This document shows positions 16,934-25,123 of a DNA stretch of 64,000 nucleotides, one piece after another. The stretch's first letter is position 1; each line of letters opens with the position of its first letter. The DNA is taken from NCBI RefSeq assembly GCF_005298075.1, contig NZ_SZZH01000001.1, positions 2,392,897 to 2,456,896 of the forward strand, written 5' to 3'. The translations under genes were made by a program, and so were the position numbers. The notes under the pieces were generated by a model. It saw only the letters and a list, made by a program, of their open reading frames with translations. It ran no database searches and was not told where the DNA came from. This stretch comes from Nakamurella flava. Its GTDB lineage: Bacteria; Actinomycetota; Actinomycetes; Mycobacteriales; Nakamurellaceae.

Positions 16934-16982
16934 CGGGCGGTCGGGAACGGGGCCCGTCAAGGCGCCGCTGACCGACCGCCCG
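16934..16982 (+). terminator. Hairpin between mftA and mftB, possible attenuator
   Basis: CGGGCGGTCGG (16934-16944) and CCGACCGCCCG (16972-16982) form a perfect 11-bp stem. The 27-nt loop itself contains the short palindrome ACGGGGCCCGT. It lies 19 nt after the mftA stop codon. It may stabilise or partly terminate the message so that the peptide is made in excess of its enzymes. The effect is inferred. Confidence 0.45.
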
Positions 16983-17055
16983 TCCGGTCCCCGGCCCGCT
17001 CCGGGAACCCCACTTCCGCATCCGATCCGCCTGTCCCCGCCCCGGAGGTTCGCCG

Positions 17056-17379
17056 ATGACCGCCGCAACGAACGGTGCGCCCACCACGAAGGACGCGACC
17101 ATCCCGCCCTTCGTGCCTGATCTGCCCTACGAACTGCACCCGGCCGTCGAGGTCAGACCGGAGCCGTTCGGGGCGTTGCTGTACTCCTTCACCACCCGGC
17201 GCCTGTCCTTCCTCAAGGACCGCGACCTGGTGACGGTGGTCCGCTCCCTGGCCGATCACCCCACGGCGAGCGCCGCCTGCCGGGCGGCCGGGATCACCGA
17301 TCCGCAGCGGTTGACCATGTTCGAGCGGGCGCTGGCCACGCTGGCCGCGACCGAGACCATCAGGGAGCGTCACTCATGA
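17056..17379 (+). CDS. mftB: Mycofactocin biosynthesis chaperone MftB
   Basis: A 107-residue peptide-binding (RRE, PqqD-like) protein that grips the MftA leader and presents the core to MftC. Conserved features are the LHPAVEVRPEPFGALLYSFTTRRLSFLKD segment (residues 29-57) and the winged helix that follows (VVRSLADHPTASAACRAAG). The ribosome site GGAGG lies about 6 nt before ATG 17056. The stop overlaps the mftC start by 4 nt, so the two proteins are translationally coupled, which fits their forming a complex. Only the N-terminal 25 residues look variable. Confidence 0.95.
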   Translation: MTAATNGAPTTKDATIPPFVPDLPYELHPAVEVRPEPFGALLYSFTTRRLSFLKDRDLVTVVRSLADHPTASAACRAAGITDPQRLTMFERALATLAATETIRERHS

Positions 17380-18593
17380 CCACAGCAGTGTTGCCGCTGG
17401 TCGACCACTTCGCCCTCGGCCTGGACTCCCCCATCTGTCTGACCTGGGAGCTCACCTACGCCTGCAACCTCGCCTGCGCCCACTGTCTGTCCAGTTCCGG
17501 ACGGCGTGACCCCCGCGAGCTGTCCACCGCCGAGTGCAAGGCCGTCATCGACGAGCTGGAGCGGATGCAGGTCTTCTACGTCAACATCGGCGGCGGCGAG
17601 CCGACGGTGCGACCGGACTTCTGGGAGCTGGTCGACTATGCCACCGCGCACAAGGTCGGCGTGAAGTTCTCCACCAACGGCATCAAGATCACTCCGGACG
17701 TGGCGCGGCGCCTCGCCGCCAGCGATTACGTCGACGTGCAGATCTCCCTCGACGGCGCGACCGCCGAGGTCAACGACTACGTCCGCGGGCGCGGCTCCTT
17801 CGACACCGCCATCCGGGCCATGGAGAACCTGGCCGCGGCCGGCATGGTCGGTTTCAAGATCTCGGTCGTCTGCACCCGCCAGAACCTCGACCAGCTGGAT
17901 GCGTTCAAGGCCATCGCCGATCGTTATTCCGCTCAGTTGCGGCTGACCCGCCTGCGCCCGTCCGGCCGCGGCGCCGACGTCTGGGACGAACTGCACCCGA
18001 CCGCCGCCCAGCAGCGGGAGCTCTACGACTGGCTGGTGCGCAACGGCGAGAACGTGCTGACCGGTGACTCCTTCTTCCACCTCGCCGCCTACGGAGAGGC
18101 CCTGCCCGGCCTCAATCTGTGCGGCGCGGGCCGGGTGGTCTGCCTCATCGACCCGGTCGGTGACGTGTACGCCTGCCCTTTCGCCATCCACGACAAGTTC
18201 AAGGCCGGCAACGTCCGCGACGAGGGCGGCTTCCGCACGGTGTGGCGGGAATCGGAACTGTTCCGCGAGTTGCGGGAACCGCAGAGCGGGGGCGCCTGCC
18301 GCTCGTGCTCGGCCTACGACGCCTGCCGGGGTGGCTGCATGGCCGCCAAGTTCTTCACCGGCCTTCCCCTGGACGGACCGGACCCCGAATGCGTCAAGGG
18401 TTTCGGGGAGATGGCGCTGTCCAAGGTCACCCCGGGCGCCTCACCCAAGCCGTCCGAGGATCATTCGCACTCCCGGCAGCTCAAGAACGGGCCGGTGATG
18501 CTCACGCTGCGGACCCGACCCGAACGCAGTTGCGACGAGAACCCCCTGTCCGGGCTGACTCCCGTGCGGGAGCCGGCCGGAGCGGCGAACTGA
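17376..18593 (+). CDS. mftC: Mycofactocin radical SAM maturase MftC
   Basis: A 405-residue radical SAM/SPASM enzyme. It performs oxidative decarboxylation of the MftA C-terminal tyrosine and then forms the Val-Tyr carbon-carbon bond. The SAM iron-sulfur cluster site is C30-N-L-A-C34-A-H-C37, followed by NIGGGEPTVRPDF. SPASM auxiliary-cluster cysteines are visible in LCGAGRVVC, VYACPFAIH, GGACRSCSAYDACRGGCMAAKF and PECVKGF. The length is typical. The last 50 residues (after SKVTPGAS) are low-complexity and variable. It overlaps mftB by 4 nt and is followed by mftD after 111 nt. Confidence 0.97.
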   Translation: MTTAVLPLVDHFALGLDSPICLTWELTYACNLACAHCLSSSGRRDPRELSTAECKAVIDELERMQVFYVNIGGGEPTVRPDFWELVDYATAHKVGVKFSTNGIKITPDVARRLAASDYVDVQISLDGATAEVNDYVRGRGSFDTAIRAMENLAAAGMVGFKISVVCTRQNLDQLDAFKAIADRYSAQLRLTRLRPSGRGADVWDELHPTAAQQRELYDWLVRNGENVLTGDSFFHLAAYGEALPGLNLCGAGRVVCLIDPVGDVYACPFAIHDKFKAGNVRDEGGFRTVWRESELFRELREPQSGGACRSCSAYDACRGGCMAAKFFTGLPLDGPDPECVKGFGEMALSKVTPGASPKPSEDHSHSRQLKNGPVMLTLRTRPERSCDENPLSGLTPVREPAGAAN

Positions 18594-18704
18594 CGCAGCC
18601 GTGCGTGTGGCGCCGCACCCACCCACCGGTCCGGCGCCGACCCCATCCTCGCGACCCGTTCGTCCCCGTGCGGGCGCCCCCATCCCCTCGAGAAAGGCCT
18701 CGCT

Positions 18705-19889
18705 GTGGGTAACAAGTGGTTCGAAACCGTTGCCGAAGCGCAACGGCGCGCCAAGAAGCGCCTGCCCAAGTCCGTGTACATGGCCCTGGTCGCCGGCTCC
18801 GAGAAGGGCCTGACGATCGAGGACAACCAGGCCGCCTTCGGTGAACTCGGCTTCGCGCCGCACGTCGCCGGTCTGTCGGCCAAGCGTGATCTGTCGACAA
18901 CGGTCATGGGACAGGACATCTCGCTGCCGGTCATCATCTCTCCCACCGGCGTCCAGGCGGTCGACCCGGACGGCGAGGTGGCTGTCGCCCGTGCCGCGGC
19001 AGCTCGGGGCACCGCGATGGGCTTGAGCTCGTACGCGAGCAAGTCGATCGAGGAGGTCATCGCGGCCAACCCGCAGACGTTCTTCCAGGTCTACTGGTCG
19101 GGTTCGCGCGATCAGATCAAGCAGCGCGTCGAGCGGGCCCGGGCCGCCGGTGCGAAGGGCCTGATCCTCACGCTCGACTGGTCGTTCTCCATGGGCCGCG
19201 ACTGGGGCAGCCCGAAGATCCCCGAGAAGGTCGACCTCAAGGCGATGTGGGACTACGCCCCGGAGGCGATCACCCACCCGCGCTGGCTGTGGTCCTTCGG
19301 GAAGACCATGAAGATCCCGGATCTCACCGTGCCGAACCTGGCCGATCCGGGTCAACCGGCCCCGACGTTCTTCGGCGTCTATTACGAATGGATGCAGACA
19401 CCGCCTCCCACCTGGGACGACGTCGCGTGGCTCGTCGATCTCTGGGGCGGGCCGCTGATGCTCAAGGGCATCTGCCGGGTCGACGACGCCCGGGCCGCGG
19501 TCTCGGCCGGGGTCAGTGCGATCTCGGTGTCCAACCACGGCGGCAACAACCTCGACAGCACCCCGGCGTCGATCCGGGCACTGCCGGCCATCGTCGACGC
19601 CGTCGGCGACCGGGTCGAGGTCGTGCTCGACGGCGGGATCCGCCGCGGCAGTGACGTGGTCAAGGCCGTCGCACTCGGCGCCCGAGCCGTCATGATCGGC
19701 CGGGCCTACCTGTGGGGGCTGGGGGCCAACGGCCAGGCCGGGGTCGAGAACGTCCTCGACATCCTGCGCAGTGGCATCGATTCCGCCGTCCTCGGCCTCG
19801 GACACTCGTCCGTGCAAGACCTCTCGCCGTCGGACCTGGTCATCCCCGACGGTTTCACCCGCACTCTGGGCGCGCCGGTCGACGCCTGA
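18705..19889 (+). CDS. mftD: Pre-mycofactocin synthase MftD (FMN-dependent alpha-hydroxy-acid oxidase family)
   Basis: A 394-residue FMN TIM-barrel enzyme of the lactate/glycolate oxidase family. It deaminates AHDP to premycofactocin, creating the redox-active alpha-keto amide. Motifs are GFAPHVAGLSAKRDLSTTVMG, IISPTGVQAVDPDGE, TFFQVYWSG, LMLKGICRVDDA (FMN-phosphate lysine), the catalytic-type VSNHGGNNLD, and LDGGIRRGSDVVKAVALGARAVMIG. The GTG start is preceded by GAGAAAGG eight bases upstream. A perfect 13-bp hairpin 31 nt after the stop ends this plus-strand mft run. No mftG-type GMC oxidoreductase follows. Confidence 0.95.
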   Translation: MGNKWFETVAEAQRRAKKRLPKSVYMALVAGSEKGLTIEDNQAAFGELGFAPHVAGLSAKRDLSTTVMGQDISLPVIISPTGVQAVDPDGEVAVARAAAARGTAMGLSSYASKSIEEVIAANPQTFFQVYWSGSRDQIKQRVERARAAGAKGLILTLDWSFSMGRDWGSPKIPEKVDLKAMWDYAPEAITHPRWLWSFGKTMKIPDLTVPNLADPGQPAPTFFGVYYEWMQTPPPTWDDVAWLVDLWGGPLMLKGICRVDDARAAVSAGVSAISVSNHGGNNLDSTPASIRALPAIVDAVGDRVEVVLDGGIRRGSDVVKAVALGARAVMIGRAYLWGLGANGQAGVENVLDILRSGIDSAVLGLGHSSVQDLSPSDLVIPDGFTRTLGAPVDA

Positions 19890-19920
19890 GCCCACCAGCA
19901 CCCGGATCGGTTCCCACGAG

Positions 19921-19952
19921 CCGCCTTTCCTGCCGAACTGCAGGAAAGGCGG
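19921..19952 (+). terminator. Terminator-like hairpin after mftD
   Basis: CCGCCTTTCCTGC and GCAGGAAAGGCGG pair perfectly over 13 bp around the 6-nt loop CGAACT. There is no U-run. The position just after mftD suggests that it closes the mftA-D transcript and isolates it from the methanol dehydrogenase gene. Confidence 0.75.
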
Positions 19953-20266
19953 CCAGTGGTGCGTCCCCTCCCTCCCGACAGCGAGAAATGACGAACGGAA
20001 AAGAGGACTTGCGGCAGCCATCATCGGCTCATATGATCCGATAACCGGAAATCGAATGGGTCCGCGCGAACCGGACGGGACGTCGACCTGCCCATTCGGT
20101 CAGGTCGGTCTTGTATCCGGATAGTTTGCCGCGTGAGATCTATCTCCCACCGTCGACCGGTCGTAGGTTCGCAGGTGTCCGCCGAAGCCCTTTCTTTCCC
20201 AGGCTTCGATGTCGGCACATCCGGTGTCCGTCAGGCGATCTCGCCTGTGCGAAAGAGGAGTGACCA
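19953..20266 (+). promoter_or_regulatory. Long leader region before the methanol dehydrogenase gene
   Basis: A 314-nt stretch without a plausible gene, clearly lower in GC than its surroundings between about 19985 and 20150. It contains two overlapping inverted repeats: CGAATGGG (20053-20060) with CCCATTCG (20091-20098), and CGACCTG (20084-20090) with CAGGTCG (20101-20107). These cannot pair at the same time. A ribosome site GAGGAG precedes the gene start. It probably holds the promoter and control sites of mdo; no exact promoter could be fixed. Confidence 0.5.
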
Positions 20267-21559
20267 ATGAAGGTCGAAGAACTGCTCAAGCCGTTCCCCA
20301 TCAAGGAATTCCATCCGTTCCCCCGGGCGATGCTCGGGCCGGGTGCCTTCGAGATGGTCGGTCCGGAGGCCATCAAACTCGGCTTCCGCAAGCCCCTGGT
20401 GATGACGTCCGGGCTCCGCGGTTCCGGGCTGGTCGAGCAGCTGATGGGCTCGCTCAAGTGGCACGGGATCGAGGCCGTTCTGTACGACAAGGTCGAGTCC
20501 AACCCCAAGGACTACAACGTCATGGATTCCGTGGCGCTGTACCAGGAGAACGACTGCGACAGCTTCATCTCCATCGGTGGTGGATCCAGCCACGACGCCT
20601 GCAAGGGCGCCCGCATCTCGGTGGCCCACGACGGCCGGAACGTCAACGACTTCGAGGGCTTCAACAAGTCCGAGAACCCGCGGAACCCCCCGCACATCGC
20701 GATCTCCACCACGGCCGGCACCGGCTCGGAGACCTCCTGGGCCTACGTCATCACCGATACGACGACCGACCCTGACAACCCGCACAAGTACGTCGCGTTC
20801 GACGACGCCGCCGTGGCCACCCTGGCCATCGACGACCCGACGCTGTACTACACCTGCCCCATCGACTACACGGCGCAGTGCGGTTTCGACGTCCTGGCCC
20901 ACGCGAGCGAGCCGTACGTCTCCCGGCTCAACTTCGAGCCGTCGCTCGGCAACGCCATCCGGGCCATCAAGCTGACCGCGGAGAACCTCCGGCAGGCCAC
21001 GTGGAACCCGACCGATCTGGCCGGCCGCGAGGGCATGATGTACGCCCAGTACATCGCCGCGCAGGCCTTCAACTCCGGCGGTCTCGGGATCATCCACTCC
21101 ACCTCGCACGCCATCAGCGCCTTCTACGACACCCACCACGGCCTGAACAACGCCATCGCCCTACCGCGGGTGTGGGCCTTCAACATGCCGACCCACTACA
21201 AGCGGTTCGCCGACATCGCCCAGGCGATGGGCGTCGACACCCACGGCATGACCGACGTGCAGGCCGCCGAGGCGGCGCTGGCCGCCGGCATCCGGCTGCT
21301 GCGGGACGTCGGGATCCCGGAGAAGTTCACCGACGTCACCAAGGACAGCTACTCCAAGAACCGTCTGGGCGAGGGCCCGACCGAGTACTACAAGAACGCT
21401 CCGGTCATCAAGGGCGACAAGGCCGACGTCGACCGCATCACCAACCACATCCTGGGCGATGCCTGCACGCCGGGCAACGCCAAGGAGTGCACGTTCGACA
21501 CGGTCCGCCCGGTGGTCGAGCACTGCATGAACGGCGACCTGGACGAGCTTCTCAGCTAG
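20267..21559 (+). CDS. mdo: NDMA-dependent methanol/alcohol dehydrogenase (MDO/Mno type)
   Basis: A 430-residue iron-type (group III) dehydrogenase that is almost continuously similar to what I recall of Amycolatopsis and Mycolicibacterium MDO/Mno. Examples are ELLKPFPIKEFHPFPRAMLG, YDKVESNPKDYNVMD, ISIGGGSSHDACKGARIS, STTAGTGSETSWAYVITDT, CGFDVLAHASEPYVSRLNFE, IIHSTSHAISAFYDTHHGLNN and GDACTPGNAKECT. Such enzymes keep NAD(P)H tightly bound and need an external acceptor, believed to be mycofactocin, to be reoxidised. Metal ligands are in the His-rich central motifs. The gene follows mftD behind a terminator and a long leader, so it probably has its own promoter. Methanol is a likely but unproven substrate; other short alcohols are possible. 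Confidence 0.92.
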   Translation: MKVEELLKPFPIKEFHPFPRAMLGPGAFEMVGPEAIKLGFRKPLVMTSGLRGSGLVEQLMGSLKWHGIEAVLYDKVESNPKDYNVMDSVALYQENDCDSFISIGGGSSHDACKGARISVAHDGRNVNDFEGFNKSENPRNPPHIAISTTAGTGSETSWAYVITDTTTDPDNPHKYVAFDDAAVATLAIDDPTLYYTCPIDYTAQCGFDVLAHASEPYVSRLNFEPSLGNAIRAIKLTAENLRQATWNPTDLAGREGMMYAQYIAAQAFNSGGLGIIHSTSHAISAFYDTHHGLNNAIALPRVWAFNMPTHYKRFADIAQAMGVDTHGMTDVQAAEAALAAGIRLLRDVGIPEKFTDVTKDSYSKNRLGEGPTEYYKNAPVIKGDKADVDRITNHILGDACTPGNAKECTFDTVRPVVEHCMNGDLDELLS

Positions 21560-21584
21560 GTCCGCGTCACCACGTCGGCCGGGT

Positions 21585-21605
21585 GGCCCGACCCCAGATC
21601 GGGCC
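21585..21605 (+). terminator. Short hairpin between mdo and the MoxR gene
   Basis: GGCCCGA and TCGGGCC (7 bp) around CCCCAGA, 26 nt after the mdo stop. It is weak. It could be a partial terminator or an RNA-processing site that lowers expression of the downstream metal genes relative to mdo. Confidence 0.35.
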
Positions 21606-21640
21606 GGGCCACTCGGACACCCACCACCGAGGAGCTTGTC

Positions 21641-22888
21641 GTGAGCACTTTCGCCAGCGTCGACGAAGTCAGTGCCGCTCTCGCCGAACACGGGTACATC
21701 CCGGACCGGCGCGTGGCCACCACCGTCTTCCTCATGCTGCAACTGGACCGGCCGGCCCTACTGGAGGGCCCGGCGGGCGTCGGGAAGACCGAGCTGGCCA
21801 AGGCCATCAGCGCCATCACCGGCCGCCGCCTGGTCCGGCTGCAGTGTTATGAGGGGCAGGACGAGACGAAGGCCCTCTACGACTGGGACTACGGCAAGCA
21901 GCTGCTCTACACCCAGCTGCTGCGCGACAAGATCGGCGAGATCGTCTCCGACGCCCCTGATCTGGAGTCGGCCGTCGACCTGCTCTCCCAGCACGACTCG
22001 GTGTTCTTCTCCGAGCGGTTCCTGGCCCCCCGCCCGCTGTTCGAGGCGATCAACGGGCAGGAGCCGGCGGTCCTGCTCATCGACGAGATCGACCGGGCGG
22101 ACGAGGCTCTGGAGGCGGTCCTGCTGGAGACGCTGGGCGAATACCAGATCTCCATCCCCGAGATCGGCCGGTTCGAGGCCCGCACAGCACCGCTGGTGCT
22201 GCTCACCTCCAACAACACCCGGGACCTGTCCGCCGCACTCAAGCGGCGCTGCCTGCACCTGTTCCTGGACTACCCGGACGCCGACCGGGAGCTGGAGATC
22301 CTGCGGAGCAAGCAGACCGGTCTGTCCGACGCACTGGCCGCGCAGCTGGTCCAGGTGGTCCGCGGTCTGCGCGACCTGGAACTGCGCAAGGCCCCCAGCA
22401 TCTCCGAGACCATCGACTGGGCGCGCACCCTGGCCGTCCTGGGGGCCACCGAACTGGACGCGAAAGTGCTGGCCGACACGGTGTCCGTCGTCGTCAAGTA
22501 CGAACGCGACCACGCCCGCGCCATCAAGGCGCTGCCGACGCTCATCGACCCGAATGCGGTCGTGCCCGACCACCGGCCCGATCACTCCCACGGCCACGGG
22601 CATTCGCATTCCCACGGCGGCCACACCCACAGTCACGACGACGGCGATCACGACCACAGCCACGACGACCACGACCATTCGCACGGTCACCCGAAGGACG
22701 AGGTCGGCGTCGCCCGACGCGCCGAGAAGGACAAGCCCGGTCGGCACGGGCCCGGCCACTACGGCACCCCGCCGTACGCCGCCGGGGACGACGACCTGGT
22801 GCCCGAGGTCCTGCCCAAGACGGCGGTCGGACCGGATCGGGGCAAGCGGTCGTTCGCGGCCGGCCTCGGCCGCCGCCGCGCGATCTAG
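21641..22888 (+). CDS. MoxR-family AAA+ ATPase with histidine-rich C-terminal tail
   Basis: A 415-residue protein. The AAA+ core (about residues 10-280) has Walker A GPAGVGKTE (43-51, Lys49), Walker B LLIDEIDRADE (Asp148/Glu149), a sensor-1 LTSNNTRDLS and the KRRCLHLFLDYPD arginine region. MoxR ATPases act with VWA-domain partners to insert metals or remodel metalloenzymes. From about residue 309 to 350 the protein has a run of some 17 histidines spaced by Asp, Ser and Gly, a metal-storage or metal-delivery type tail, then a basic low-complexity end. GTG is the start, 10 nt after a GAGGAG site. Eight nt separate it from the VWA gene. The context with CbiMNQO and mdo suggests metal delivery. 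This is inference. Confidence 0.88.
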   Translation: MSTFASVDEVSAALAEHGYIPDRRVATTVFLMLQLDRPALLEGPAGVGKTELAKAISAITGRRLVRLQCYEGQDETKALYDWDYGKQLLYTQLLRDKIGEIVSDAPDLESAVDLLSQHDSVFFSERFLAPRPLFEAINGQEPAVLLIDEIDRADEALEAVLLETLGEYQISIPEIGRFEARTAPLVLLTSNNTRDLSAALKRRCLHLFLDYPDADRELEILRSKQTGLSDALAAQLVQVVRGLRDLELRKAPSISETIDWARTLAVLGATELDAKVLADTVSVVVKYERDHARAIKALPTLIDPNAVVPDHRPDHSHGHGHSHSHGGHTHSHDDGDHDHSHDDHDHSHGHPKDEVGVARRAEKDKPGRHGPGHYGTPPYAAGDDDLVPEVLPKTAVGPDRGKRSFAAGLGRRRAI

Positions 22889-22896
22889 GCCCGGTC

Positions 22897-24432
22897 ATGC
22901 AGGAGACCATCCACCGGTTCACCCGGTTCCTGCGGCTGGCGGGGATCCGGGTGTCGGTGGCCGAGGTGGTCGACGCGGTCACCGCGACGGGTCAACCCGG
23001 CGTCCTGGCCGACCGGGAGACCCTGCGCGGCGCGCTACTGGTCACGCTCATCAAGGACCGCCGTGACCGGGAGACCTTCGACACCGTCTTCGACGCGTTC
23101 TTCTCCCTGCAGCCGGTCTGGACCGCAGAACCGGAGGGGCACAGCCACGCCCACGACGACCTGGTTGACGAGGGCGAGTTGCGTCAGTTCACGCTCACCG
23201 AGGAACCCTCGCAGACACCGGGTTTCGGGCACAGCCACGAGAAGCCCAAGGACATCCGCCAGTACTTCGACCCGAAGGACATGGCGCAGCAGTACAACCT
23301 GCACCAGGACGCCGACAAGGTCGACATCGCCGCGCTCAGTGACGAGATGGTGCTCTCGGCCGACCAGCCGACCACCGAGAACGGCGCTCCCCGCGTCCAG
23401 ATCGAGACCAGCCATCTGCACGGGGCGACCATGCCCCACGAGTTGACGACGGCGACCGGGGCCAAGCTCGACACCAACCTCTCGATCGCCGAAGAGGCCG
23501 CCCTGATGGACTGGTTGGCCCACGGGGACGACCAGGAACTGCCGGACGAGGTTCTCGCGCTGATGCGGTCCCAGGTCGCCGGGATCATGGACCAGCTGCC
23601 GGAGATGCTGCGCAAGCACCTCGCGGCGTTCGCCGCCCTGCGCGAGCAGGCCGTCGAGGAGGCCGAACCCGCGCGGCAGGCGGCGGTGCAGGCCATCTCG
23701 GAAGCCGACCGGGTGCGGCTGGAGGAGACGCTGCGCGAGCTGGTCCGCTCGATGAGCGGCGCGCTGACCCACCGTCGCCGCCCCGGCGCCCGGGGGCGGA
23801 TCGACTCGGCCCGCACGATGCACCGCAGCATGCGCTACGACGGCATCCCGTTCCGGCCGGTGTCAGTGGTGCGCGCGGAAGACCGTCCGCGGCTGCTCAT
23901 CCTGGCCGACGTGAGCCTGTCCGTGCGGCTGTCCACCCGCTTCACCCTGCAGGTCGTCCACGGTCTGCAGCGGCTGGTGCCCCGGGTGCGGACCTTCGCG
24001 TTCGTCGACGACATCGCCGAGGTGACCGACGTCTTCGCCGATCACGGCGTCGAGGAGGCGCTGGGGCTGCTGATGGGCGGCGACATCCTCGACGTGGACG
24101 CCAACTCCGACTACGGGACGTCGTTCGTCAACTTCCTGGAGCAGTACGGCGGCGAGATCAACCGCCGCACCACCGTTCTCATCCTGGGGGACGGTCGGGG
24201 CAACGGGAAGGACCCGCATCCGGAGGCGCTGGAGGAACTGGCCCGGCGGGCCCGGGAGGTCATCTGGCTCACCCCGGAGGCGCGCTACTCCTGGGTGCTG
24301 GCCGGCTCGGACATGGCGCTCTACGAGTCCCTCTGCAGCCGCGTGGAGGTCGTGCCCGATCTCGCGTCACTGGACAAGGTGGCCACCAAATACACCAACC
24401 GGACCCACGGAGGCGTCCATGCATATCCCTGA
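22897..24432 (+). CDS. VWA-domain protein (CoxE-like), partner of the MoxR ATPase
   Basis: A 511-residue protein. The N-terminal part (1-75, TIHRFTRFLRLAGIRVSVAEVVDAV) resembles the start of CoxE-type proteins. Between residues 80 and 190 it has several His clusters (EGHSHAHDD, GFGHSHEKP, ETSHLHGATMPHE) and acidic linkers. The C-terminal VWA domain (about 325-500) carries the metal-ion-dependent adhesion site LADVSLSVR (DxSxS, Asp338), followed by SDYGTSF and LILGDGRGNG. MoxR/VWA pairs are known to mature metalloenzymes, as CoxD/CoxE do for CO dehydrogenase. The last 14 nt overlap the cbiM start, so both are coupled to the uptake system. Confidence 0.87.
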   Translation: MQETIHRFTRFLRLAGIRVSVAEVVDAVTATGQPGVLADRETLRGALLVTLIKDRRDRETFDTVFDAFFSLQPVWTAEPEGHSHAHDDLVDEGELRQFTLTEEPSQTPGFGHSHEKPKDIRQYFDPKDMAQQYNLHQDADKVDIAALSDEMVLSADQPTTENGAPRVQIETSHLHGATMPHELTTATGAKLDTNLSIAEEAALMDWLAHGDDQELPDEVLALMRSQVAGIMDQLPEMLRKHLAAFAALREQAVEEAEPARQAAVQAISEADRVRLEETLRELVRSMSGALTHRRRPGARGRIDSARTMHRSMRYDGIPFRPVSVVRAEDRPRLLILADVSLSVRLSTRFTLQVVHGLQRLVPRVRTFAFVDDIAEVTDVFADHGVEEALGLLMGGDILDVDANSDYGTSFVNFLEQYGGEINRRTTVLILGDGRGNGKDPHPEALEELARRAREVIWLTPEARYSWVLAGSDMALYESLCSRVEVVPDLASLDKVATKYTNRTHGGVHAYP

Positions 24433-25123
24433 CGGTTTCATCAACGCCCCGACCTGCGTGGTCGGCGGTGTGGTCGCCGCCGGTCTGATCGCGGTGTCGG
24501 TCCGCAAGGCCGCGGCGACGCTGGACGATCGGCAGATCCCGCTGGCCGGTCTGGTCGCGGCGTTCATCTTCGCCGTGCAGATGCTGAACTTCCCGGTGGC
24601 CGGGGGCACCAGCGGACACCTGCTGGGCGGGGTGCTGGCCGCCGTCCTCGTCGGGCCCTGGGTCGGCAGCCTGGCCCTGTCGGTGGTGTTCGCGGTCCAG
24701 GCCCTGGTGTTCGCCGACGGCGGGCTGACCGCGCTCGGACTCAACATCATCCTGATGGGGTACACCACGTGCTTCGGTGGGTACGCCGTCTTCCTGCTGG
24801 TCCGCAAGGTGCTGCCGAAGACGGCGACCGCGGTGGTCGGGGCCTCCGCCGTCGCCGCATGGTCGGGCGTCGTGCTGGCCTCGCTGGTGTTCACGTTCTA
24901 CTACGCGGTCGGCGGCACGGGCGGTGCTCCGCTGGGGACGGTCGCGATGGCGATGATCGGTGTGCACATGCTCATCGGCATCGGCGAGGCCGTCATCACC
25001 GCCCTGACCGTCAGTGCCGTGCTCTCGAGCCGGCCGGATCTCGTCCACGGGGCCCGCGACCTGCGGCCCGCGCTCACCATCCAGACGCCCGCGGGCGCAC
25101 CGGCCGCCGGGAGGGCCCGATGA
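24419..25123 (+). CDS. cbiM: CbiM, membrane component of the energy-coupling factor nickel/cobalt importer
   Basis: A 234-residue protein with about six membrane helices. The invariant N-terminal MHIPDGFINA holds the metal-binding His2 that, with the N-terminal amino group, coordinates Co2+ or Ni2+ in the CbiM/NikM family. Therefore ATG 24419 must be the exact start. NFPVAGGTSGHLLGGVLAA is the second conserved loop. It overlaps the VWA gene by 14 nt and the next gene by 4 nt. There is no leader for a cobalamin riboswitch, so the cluster follows the upstream promoter rather than B12 control. Nickel versus cobalt cannot be told from sequence alone. Confidence 0.93.
   Translation: MHIPDGFINAPTCVVGGVVAAGLIAVSVRKAAATLDDRQIPLAGLVAAFIFAVQMLNFPVAGGTSGHLLGGVLAAVLVGPWVGSLALSVVFAVQALVFADGGLTALGLNIILMGYTTCFGGYAVFLLVRKVLPKTATAVVGASAVAAWSGVVLASLVFTFYYAVGGTGGAPLGTVAMAMIGVHMLIGIGEAVITALTVSAVLSSRPDLVHGARDLRPALTIQTPAGAPAAGRAR

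Noticed and set aside
16915..20266. mftG (GMC oxidoreductase) next to mftD
   Set aside because: Looked for in all frames around the mft genes; no FAD-binding GMC motif (GxGxxG plus GMC signature) is present.
24180..24419. Cobalamin or nickel riboswitch upstream of cbiM
   Set aside because: cbiM starts inside the VWA coding sequence, so there is no leader RNA, and no B12-box-like pattern was seen.
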